From positions 1-11,283 of the forward strand of contig CABROF010000086.1 of assembly GCA_902472555.1 (NCBI GenBank): a stretch of 11,283 bases of DNA. The letters run 5' to 3'. The stretch is from UMGS1851 sp900555605. Its GTDB lineage: Bacteria > Bacillota > Clostridia > UBA1212 > UBA1255. Below the pieces are notes generated by a model. It saw only the letters and a program-made list of their open reading frames with translations. It did not search any database and had not been told where the DNA came from. Positions within the stretch are counted from its first letter, which is position 1. Each line of letters opens with the position of its first letter. Positions 5,809 to 11,283 of the stretch are shown here, in pieces. The translations under genes and the position numbers were made by a program.

Positions 5809-6837
5809 ATGGTGGCATTGCGGACAAATTTAAAATGGCGCTTTCTGAGCGTATGCTTGATTTTTCTGCTGTGTATTCCGGCAGGCTGCGGAACTGACGG
5901 CGCGGATGACCGGGAGAAACCGGACCGCGGGAGCGCAAAAGGAACGCCCGTTGCCAGAATCGGGGAGAACGGCGCATATATTTATGACTATGAATATCGG
6001 TATATTTACAGCCTGAACAATGGGGCGAACTGCTTTCCGGACCAAGAGGCTGCGGTGGAGACCGAGGAGGCCATGCTTCGTGAAGCGGCGGTTTTTAAAA
6101 CAAAATACCTGCTTGCGGCTGCTGCGGGATTTGTCCTTTCAGAAGAAGAACGGACTGCTGTGGACGATGCGGCCTATCGGTTTGCACAGATGCAGCTTCA
6201 GACGGAGACTGCTTCAGGGGCGGCAGACGAGGATGGAATTCTGCAGTATCTGTATGGTGTCAGCTTAACGGAGTATCAGCATATTATGGAATGTGAAACC
6301 GTCATCAGAAAATATCTGAACCACCGGTATCAGAATACGGAAGTGAACGAGACGGAATGCAGACAGTACTATGAAGCAAACCGCGGAAGGTTTCTTACCG
6401 TACACCTGCGTGTCGTGATGTACCGCCTGCCGCTCATATCCGGCACGGAAAATACAGATGAGGCCGCGGCTGCGCAGGTGATGGCGCATGTGCAGCAGGC
6501 AATGACAAACGTACATTCTGAGGAGGATATGATGGCGCTCATTGCGCGGGAGTCAGAAGAAGATGGGGTGGATGACGGCGGCGGGCTGCGGATCATTTTT
6601 CCGGAGACGCTTTCGGAAAACGATATATTCCGGCCGTTTGTTGAAAAAAATGATCTGACCGCAGGCGATACGACTGTAGTCAGGGATCAGAAATGGATAT
6701 ATGGGATCCGATGCGAACGTATTCTGACGTACGACAGCAGCGATTCGGTGAGGCAGAGCGTGACAGAGGCCTATATTACGGAGAAAACAGAGAATGACAT
6801 CAGAGCACATATTATGCCGTATGAAAGCATCGGATAA
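5809..6837 (+). CDS. PrsA/SurA-like foldase lipoprotein (parvulin-type peptidyl-prolyl isomerase)
   Basis: The protein has about 342 residues. Residues 11-26 form a hydrophobic signal segment ending IPAGC, with Cys27 as the likely lipidated residue; Pro at -3 is unusual for a lipobox, so lipid attachment is probable rather than certain. Residues 45-195 are helix-rich and resemble the SurA/PrsA N-terminal chaperone region (VARIGENGAYIYDYEYRY at its start). Residues 196-305 look like a divergent rotamase domain: VHLRVVMY, then ALIARESEEDGVDDGGGL, then IFRPFVEKNDLTAGDTTVV and a final CERI strand, matching the order of PpiC motifs though the usual catalytic residues are not clearly kept. Known relatives fold secreted proteins outside the membrane. 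The start may be ATG 5809, GTG 5812 or TTG 5818; AAAGG at 5802-5806 fits the latter two better. The 3' end overlaps the next gene, indicating co-translation. Confidence 0.82.
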   Translation: MVALRTNLKWRFLSVCLIFLLCIPAGCGTDGADDREKPDRGSAKGTPVARIGENGAYIYDYEYRYIYSLNNGANCFPDQEAAVETEEAMLREAAVFKTKYLLAAAAGFVLSEEERTAVDDAAYRFAQMQLQTETASGAADEDGILQYLYGVSLTEYQHIMECETVIRKYLNHRYQNTEVNETECRQYYEANRGRFLTVHLRVVMYRLPLISGTENTDEAAAAQVMAHVQQAMTNVHSEEDMMALIARESEEDGVDDGGGLRIIFPETLSENDIFRPFVEKNDLTAGDTTVVRDQKWIYGIRCERILTYDSSDSVRQSVTEAYITEKTENDIRAHIMPYESIG

Positions 6838-7420
6838 TCATTGTCCGATGCCGGCGCTGCAGGTTGTGGTAACGGAGCATACCGCAGGACCCGGCTGTAC
6901 GGTCCGGGCAGACGAGATTCTTGACGGAAAGCGAAGACTGATTTTTAAAACAGAAGGCTATCTGGGCCGCTCCGGCGTAACGGATCCGCTGCAGAAATCA
7001 GAGGGAGACGGTCATACGCCGGCCGGACGATATGTGCTGGGACTATGCTTCGGGCTTTGTCCGCCGCCGGCCGGAATGCAGATGCCTTATCGGAAAATTA
7101 CAGAAGAGGCTTACTGGGACTGCGATCCCTGCTCTGCCTCTTATAACCGTTGGGTTTCATCAGGAGCACTTCTTACGGCTGAGACCAGACGGCGCTCCGA
7201 GCATCTGGCGGCATTCCCGGGAACGTATGATTATTGTATAGAGGTCTGTTATAATACGGATCCTGTAAGACCGGGAAAGGGGTCGGCAATTTTTTTGCAC
7301 TGTACGGCGGAGGGCGGAAGAAGCACCGCAGGCTGCATTGCTGTCGCAAAACGCGACATGCGGCAGCTGCTGATCTGTATGCGTCCCAAATCGGAAATTT
7401 TAATTTTGCCGAAGAATTAA
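6794..7420 (+). CDS. L,D-transpeptidase-like protein (YkuD/ErfK-type), no visible signal peptide
   Basis: The protein has 208 residues from ATG 6794, which has GGAG at 6780-6783 with a 10-base spacer inside the preceding gene. ATG 6821 and ATG 6848 are in-frame alternatives without good ribosome sites. Recognisable YkuD-type blocks are EGDGHTPAGRYVLGLCFG (70-87), DPCSASYNRWV (111-121), YDYCIEVCYNTDPVRPGKG (145-163) and the active-site region IFLHC ... STAGCIAVAKRDM, with His169 and nucleophile Cys181. Family members form 3-3 peptidoglycan cross-links or attach proteins to the wall, in the extracytoplasmic space. This one has no signal peptide or membrane helix from any visible start, which is odd: it may use a non-classical route, act inside the cell, or have lost its leader. 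It overlaps the foldase gene by up to 44 bases, so translation is probably coupled. Confidence 0.82.
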   Translation: MTSEHILCRMKASDNHCPMPALQVVVTEHTAGPGCTVRADEILDGKRRLIFKTEGYLGRSGVTDPLQKSEGDGHTPAGRYVLGLCFGLCPPPAGMQMPYRKITEEAYWDCDPCSASYNRWVSSGALLTAETRRRSEHLAAFPGTYDYCIEVCYNTDPVRPGKGSAIFLHCTAEGGRSTAGCIAVAKRDMRQLLICMRPKSEILILPKN

Positions 7421-7695
7421 GGCTTCAGCTTATAAGAGAGCTGAACGGCAAACGCGATCAGGGTGGAAAGCAGCATAGTGCCTGCCGCGCTTTCCATAAT
7501 CTGATACCCCACGCTGATTACATAAGGGTCTCCGTTGCCGGTAAAATGCAGGACCAAAAGCATGACGGCGCCTGCAAGTGCGTACAGAACAGAAACAATG
7601 CTGCCGGCAAGCATCATGCATTTCGCGCCGCGCGGCAGGTTATCCATAAAAAAGGTACTTTTTAATTCGATTTTTTTACATATCCTTTTGAACAT
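7417..7695 (-). CDS. Small two-helix membrane protein of unknown function
   Basis: I do not recognise this 92-residue protein. A basic N terminus (MFKRICKKIELK) is followed by two hydrophobic segments, about 25-50 (MMLAGSIVSVLYALAGAVML) and 64-89 (YQIMESAAGTMLLSTLIAFA), predicting a hairpin with both ends inside the cell. The start is well supported: on the minus strand AGGAGG (7706-7701) precedes the ATG by five bases. Its stop codon shares the TTAA at 7417-7420 with the stop of the converging transpeptidase gene, so the two overlap by four bases. It is divergent from dnaG. Function cannot be deduced; it might be a small regulatory or stress-related membrane protein. Confidence 0.75.
   Translation of the reverse strand: MFKRICKKIELKSTFFMDNLPRGAKCMMLAGSIVSVLYALAGAVMLLVLHFTGNGDPYVISVGYQIMESAAGTMLLSTLIAFAVQLSYKLKP
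7424..7445. repeat. 7-bp stem-loop at the convergent gene junction
   Basis: TTCAGCT (7424-7430) and AGCTGAA (7439-7445) are inverted copies around an 8-base loop, just past the stop of the transpeptidase gene and inside the last codons of the minus-strand gene. It might serve as a shared termination or 3'-end element. There is no clear T tract on the plus strand. Confidence 0.35.
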
Positions 7696-7700
7696 CGCTG

Positions 7701-7706
7701 CCTCCT
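7701..7706 (-). promoter_or_regulatory. Consensus ribosome binding site of the minus-strand membrane protein
   Basis: On the minus strand this is AGGAGG, five bases before ATG 7695-7693. It is the strongest evidence that the small minus-strand frame is a real gene. Confidence 0.8.
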
Positions 7707-7878
7707 GAAATGATACTGTTTATTGATTTTTCCGCCGCGTGCAATGGGGTGCGGTGCGCGGCAGGGGGGGATGCAGGGCTTGCTTTCTGCTGTTCCCTGC
7801 AGTCTTATTTTAAGGGAACCGGAGTGCGGGGTGCAATACAAAAATATTGCCAAAAAGGTTTTTCGGACAAGTGCGTCG

Positions 7879-7884
7879 TATAGT
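7879..7884 (+). promoter_or_regulatory. Possible -10 element of the dnaG-rpoD operon
   Basis: TATAGT (7879-7884) is a good -10 match 61 bases before the dnaG start, but the hexamer 17 bases upstream (AGGTTT, 7856-7861) is a poor -35. The divergent spacer 7707-7944 must hold promoters for both dnaG and the minus-strand gene; I see no stronger plus-strand candidate and no convincing minus-strand one. Confidence 0.3.
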
Positions 7885-7944
7885 ATTAGTGAGACGTTTT
7901 TCGTCATGGGGTTTTGGGTTGTATCGGAAAGGACAGTTGTACAT

Positions 7945-9780
7945 ATGATATCTCAGTCACAAGTGGATGAAGTGATTGAACGAAACGACATCGGGGATGT
8001 CATCTCCGAATATGTGAAGCTTGAACGCAAAGGCAGCGGCTATATGGGCCTTTGTCCTTTTCATAATGAAAAAACGCCGTCTTTCTCCGTTCATGAAGCG
8101 AAACAGATCTTCAAATGCTTTGGCTGCGGAAAAGGCGGAAATGTCATTCATTTTATCATGCTGGCAGAGGGGCTGGACTATTGGGCTGCTGTGGAGTTTT
8201 TGGCGAATCGGGCCGGAATCGTTTTAGATAAAGGAAAAAACGCAGAGTATGACAAAAAAACAAAACTGCGTCAGGAAATTTTTTCTGCGAACCAAGAGGC
8301 TGCACGCTATTTTTATCGGCAGCTAAAGCGCGGCGGACCGCCGCTGGAATATCTGAGAAAGCGCGGTATTACGGCGGAAACCATTAAAAGCTTCGGATTG
8401 GGGTATGCAACGGAGCATTGGGACGGACTCCTGCGCCACTTTACGGAGCAGGGAACAGATCCCAAGCTGCTTCTGTCGGCCGGACTTGTTTTGGAAAAAA
8501 AAGACGGACGCTCCTGCTACGACCGATTCCGCAACCGCGTCATGTTTCCGATTTTTGACGTTCTGGGAAATGTGATCGGATTCGGCGGCCGCGTGATGGA
8601 TGATTCTCTGCCGAAATATCTGAATTCTCCTGAAACGCCGGCATACAGCAAGGGAAACCAGCTGTACGGTCTGAATTTTGCCAGAAAATCGGAAAGCAGA
8701 CGCGTAATCATTGTTGAAGGATACATGGACTGCATAGCTTTGCACCAAAAGGGAATAACATGGGCAGTGGCTTCTTTGGGCACTGCGCTGACCAAACAGC
8801 AGGCAAAGCTGCTGAAAAAATATTTTGATGAAGTAATTATCGGATATGATGCCGACAGTGCGGGACAAGCCGCTACACTGCGGGGACTGGATATCCTGGC
8901 AGCGCAGGGCTTCCGTGTGAAGGTGATGTCTTTAGCAGATGCGGGCGCCCGGGAAAAAGACCCGGACGAATATCTGCGGCGGCACAGTGCAGAGGAGTTT
9001 CTGAAAATCGCGGACCGGGCCAAAACCTTGGTGGAGTACAAAATATGCCGGATCGCCGGGGACTGGCCTACGGACAGACTGGATACGCGGGCGGAATTCC
9101 TGAAAAGAGCAACCGGAGTGCTGGCTGCGGTGGACAGTACGGTAGAGCAGGATATGTATATTCGGTGGGTTTCACAAACGTATGAGATCCCGGAGGAGCC
9201 TCTGCGGGATCAGGTCCGCCGTGTGCAGGCAGGAAGCACTGCTGATCCGGAGTCTGTATTCGGCAGAAGAACGGGACTGAACCGGGTAAAGACTGTTGTC
9301 AGGAACACCGCCGCCGCAGATAGCGGCGCGGAACGGATCCGGGCGCCGGCGCTTTCTGCGGATGAAATAAAGATGGACCGCTTAGAAAAGCTTTTTCTGC
9401 TGCTGCTCAGTGAGGATACGGCGTGCCTCAGCAGGCTGCGCGGGGAACTTGAAACATATTTTACGCTGGAGAGAAACAAAATCCTTTGGCAGAAGCTGCT
9501 GGCGAGAGCGGACGGAAACCAGAAGGCCGGTGCGGAAAGTGTGCTGGCTGATGCGGGGCCGGAAGATGCGGATTTGCTGTCTGCCCTTGTCAGCGGATGG
9601 ATCACGCCGCCGGACAGCAGGAAAGCCTGCGAAGAGGTTATGGGTAAGATCGGCCGGTTAAAAAGAGAAATGCGTATTTCAGAAATATACACTTTATTGG
9701 AGAACCCGGGCAGCGCGGATCAGGGAAAGCTCATGCAGGAACTGAATGCGCTGTTACAAGAAAAGAGGGCAGGATCATGA
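7945..9780 (+). CDS. dnaG: DNA primase
   Basis: The 611-residue DnaG starts at ATG 7945, preceded by AAAGGA at 7928-7933; the frame is open further upstream to 7723, but that part has no primase similarity. The zinc-binding domain has Cys37 and His40 (GLCPFHNEKTPSF) with Cys58 and Cys61 (FKCFGCGKGGNV). The catalytic core follows, with the RNA polymerase-like part (about 110-250, including FPIFDVLGNVIGFGGR) and the Toprim domain: EGYMD with Glu258, and YDADSAG with Asp302 and Asp304, the metal-binding acidic residues. DPDEYL at 339-344 closes the core. The region from about 450 to the end is the divergent helicase-binding domain. It makes RNA primers at the replication fork together with the DnaB-type helicase. 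It overlaps rpoD by ATGA, the classic macromolecular-synthesis arrangement of Firmicutes. All key residues appear intact. Confidence 0.97.
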   Translation: MISQSQVDEVIERNDIGDVISEYVKLERKGSGYMGLCPFHNEKTPSFSVHEAKQIFKCFGCGKGGNVIHFIMLAEGLDYWAAVEFLANRAGIVLDKGKNAEYDKKTKLRQEIFSANQEAARYFYRQLKRGGPPLEYLRKRGITAETIKSFGLGYATEHWDGLLRHFTEQGTDPKLLLSAGLVLEKKDGRSCYDRFRNRVMFPIFDVLGNVIGFGGRVMDDSLPKYLNSPETPAYSKGNQLYGLNFARKSESRRVIIVEGYMDCIALHQKGITWAVASLGTALTKQQAKLLKKYFDEVIIGYDADSAGQAATLRGLDILAAQGFRVKVMSLADAGAREKDPDEYLRRHSAEEFLKIADRAKTLVEYKICRIAGDWPTDRLDTRAEFLKRATGVLAAVDSTVEQDMYIRWVSQTYEIPEEPLRDQVRRVQAGSTADPESVFGRRTGLNRVKTVVRNTAAADSGAERIRAPALSADEIKMDRLEKLFLLLLSEDTACLSRLRGELETYFTLERNKILWQKLLARADGNQKAGAESVLADAGPEDADLLSALVSGWITPPDSRKACEEVMGKIGRLKREMRISEIYTLLENPGSADQGKLMQELNALLQEKRAGS

Positions 9781-11195
9781 GCAAAAAGAATAGCGATAAT
9801 GAAAAAAGCAGATTAACGGAGCAAGAGGAGGATGAGCTTTTGAACGAGGTACCTGCGGAAGAGGAGCTTGACGACGGATTGGAGGACTCGTACGAGGAAG
9901 AACAGCCGGAGGATGAACTGGAAGAAGAGTTGTTTGACGAAGATTTTCCGGACGAGGTAGATCCCGTGAGTCTGGCGGAGCTGGAAGAAGAAGTGAGCGA
10001 TTTCGATCCCCAGGAGCTGACCTTTGACGAGGATCTGGATATTGCCGAAAATGATTTCGATGCCATGATCAAAGAGGATCCGGATCTAAACTTTGACGAA
10101 TCTCCCGACAGCAAGAAGGAAAAGGCGCTGTTTGAGGGGAATCCGCTGCTTTCCAGCCTGCTGGAGAAGGCCAAGGCAAAGGGCGTTCTGACCTATGAAG
10201 AGCTGAATACCGCGCTGGATGATATTGATATTGAGCCTGATCTGCTGGATAAGGTATATGAAGTCGCAGAGCATATGGGAATCAGCCTGATCGGCGATTT
10301 TGACAGTGCAGCTGATGAATCCAAACCATTTGAAGAGGACTTTGACGCTCTGACCGAGGGCATCGGTCTGGAAGACCATGTGAGAATGTATCTGAAAGAG
10401 ATCGGAAAGGTGCCGCTGCTGACCGCGGAGGAAGAGGTGGACCTGGCAATTCGCATCGAGCAGGGAGACGAGGAAGCAAAAAATCGGCTGAATGAAGCAA
10501 ATCTGCGGCTTGTTGTCAGCATTGCCAAACGCTATGTGGGGAAAGGTATGCAATTTTTGGATCTGATTCAGGAGGGCAATCTGGGCTTACTTAAAGCAGT
10601 TGAAAAATTTGATTACCGGAAGGGCTATAAATTCAGCACATATGCCACGTGGTGGATTCGGCAGGCGATTACCAGAGCCATTGCGGATCAGGCGCGTACC
10701 ATCCGGATTCCAGTGCACATGGTAGAAACCATTCATAAGCTCGGACGTGTGTCCCGCCAGCTTTCCCAGGAACTGGGCAAGGACCCGACGCCGGAGCAAA
10801 TCGCACAGGAGATGAACATGTCTGTGGAAAAGGTGCGGGAAATTATGAAAATTTCGCAGGACCCCGTATCGCTGGAAACGCCGGTTGGAGAAGAAGAGGA
10901 CAGTCACATCGGGGATTTTATTCCGGATGAAGAAGCGCCGGCGCCGTCTGAGCGCGCCGCGTTTACGCTGCTGCGGGAACAGCTGATGGAGGTTCTGGCA
11001 ACCTTAACACCTCGTGAACAGAAGGTGCTGAAGCTGCGTTTCGGATTGGAGGACGGACGGCAGCGGACGCTGGAAGAGGTGGGCAGAGAATTCAATGTCA
11101 CCCGGGAACGCATTCGGCAGATTGAGGCAAAGGCGCTGAGAAAGCTCCGCCATCCGAGCCGAAGCAAAAAGCTGAAGGACTATATCGACGGCTGA
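9777..11195 (+). CDS. rpoD: Housekeeping RNA polymerase sigma factor (RpoD/SigA)
   Basis: The 472-residue sigma factor overlaps the dnaG stop by four bases (ATGA), with a purine-rich AGAGGGCAGG ribosome site upstream. From the C terminus: region 4 contains TLTPREQKVLKLRFGL (409-424) and the helix-turn-helix TLEEVGREFNVTRERIRQIE (431-450); region 3 spans about 315-390 (VHMVETIHKLGRVSRQL); regions 2.1-2.4 carry ANLRLVVSIAKRYVGKG, LDLIQEGNLGLLKAVEKFDY and FSTYATWWIRQAITRAI. Region 1.2 starts near DHVRMYLKEIGKVPLLT (200-216), and a region 1.1-like helical segment covers 122-172. Before that lies an unusual acidic extension: 47 of residues 11-110 are Asp or Glu and only two are Lys or Arg. Bacillus subtilis SigA has 371 residues, so this protein is about 100 longer. 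It directs core transcription, including promoters such as the one at 4707. Confidence 0.97.
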   Translation: MSKKNSDNEKSRLTEQEEDELLNEVPAEEELDDGLEDSYEEEQPEDELEEELFDEDFPDEVDPVSLAELEEEVSDFDPQELTFDEDLDIAENDFDAMIKEDPDLNFDESPDSKKEKALFEGNPLLSSLLEKAKAKGVLTYEELNTALDDIDIEPDLLDKVYEVAEHMGISLIGDFDSAADESKPFEEDFDALTEGIGLEDHVRMYLKEIGKVPLLTAEEEVDLAIRIEQGDEEAKNRLNEANLRLVVSIAKRYVGKGMQFLDLIQEGNLGLLKAVEKFDYRKGYKFSTYATWWIRQAITRAIADQARTIRIPVHMVETIHKLGRVSRQLSQELGKDPTPEQIAQEMNMSVEKVREIMKISQDPVSLETPVGEEEDSHIGDFIPDEEAPAPSERAAFTLLREQLMEVLATLTPREQKVLKLRFGLEDGRQRTLEEVGREFNVTRERIRQIEAKALRKLRHPSRSKKLKDYIDG

Positions 11196-11198
11196 GAG

Positions 11199-11218
11199 AC
11201 GGCCGCGGCTGTTTTCTT
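11199..11218 (+). terminator. Weak intrinsic terminator candidate after rpoD
   Basis: ACGGC (11199-11203) pairs with GCTGT (11208-11212) around a CGCG loop, including one G-U pair, directly followed by a T-rich run TTTTCTT (11212-11218). Its position, three bases after the rpoD stop, fits an operon end, but the stem is short. Confidence 0.35.
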
Positions 11219-11261
11219 AGGCTGTGTACAACTCCGTCCGGCATGATGCCTCAAAGCCCGG

Positions 11262-11280
11262 CGTACGGCTATCCCGTACG
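11262..11280. repeat. Hairpin CGTACGG / CCGTACG at the window edge
   Basis: CGTACGG (11262-11268) and CCGTACG (11274-11280) are inverted copies around CTATC, in the noncoding stretch after rpoD. A short palindrome, GGCATGATGCC (11240-11250), lies just before. The window ends here, so it is unclear whether these belong to a repeat family or a downstream gene's leader. Confidence 0.45.
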
Positions 11281-11283
11281 GCG

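Noticed and set aside
7723..7944. Treating dnaG as a 685-residue protein
   Set aside because: The first 74 codons show no similarity to the DnaG N terminus, which begins normally at ATG 7945 with the ISQSQVDEVIERNDIGDVIS helix before the zinc domain.
8323..9041. Long minus-strand frames opposite dnaG
   Set aside because: They lie across the conserved catalytic core of DnaG and have no start signals.
9731..10174. Minus-strand 147-codon frame rich in serine opposite the start of rpoD
   Set aside because: It is the mirror of the GAA/GAG/GAC-rich acidic extension of RpoD; no ribosome site and no independent coding signal.

Overview
The window reads as chromosomal DNA from a low-to-moderate GC Gram-positive anaerobe of the class Clostridia, possibly a gut lineage. 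The evidence is the dnaG-rpoD gene pair joined by an ATGA overlap, Shine-Dalgarno sites of the AGGAGG type, SipW/TasA-type surface proteins, a PrsA/SurA-like lipoprotein and a YkuD-type L,D-transpeptidase. No species is claimed.

Layout: (1) 1-3043 is a surface or matrix locus. It holds the 3' part of a large secreted protein, with a TasA/camelysin-like tail followed by parallel beta-helix and GLUG-like repeats. A second protein follows, with a SipW-type membrane segment and a LysM cell-wall-binding domain. The two are separated by a pair of abutting hairpins. (2) 3044-3704 is a scar. It holds a promoter-like sequence, the C-terminal remnant of an integrase-core (IS481/IS3-like) transposase, a hairpin, a possible IS terminus and inverted repeats. 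(3) 3705-4559 encodes an AraC-family regulator. (4) 4707-7420 is a probable three-gene envelope operon behind a strong sigma-A promoter with an extended -10. Its genes encode an unrecognised membrane-anchored extracellular protein, a parvulin-like foldase lipoprotein and an L,D-transpeptidase-like protein with no visible signal peptide. (5) 7417-7695, on the minus strand, is a small two-helix membrane protein whose stop codon interlocks with that of the transpeptidase gene. (6) 7945-11195 is dnaG-rpoD, the primase and the housekeeping sigma factor; the latter has an unusually long and very acidic N-terminal extension. A weak terminator-like hairpin follows.

How they fit: regions 1 and 4 both concern the cell envelope (surface scaffold, wall binding, extracytoplasmic folding, peptidoglycan cross-linking), while region 6 is core replication and transcription. 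The IS remnant and regulator mark the boundary between the accessory surface locus and the more conserved block. I see no CRISPR array, tRNA, rRNA or intact mobile element. The most interesting candidates are the SipW-type surface pair, the unidentified envelope operon next to dnaG, and the acidic extension of RpoD.
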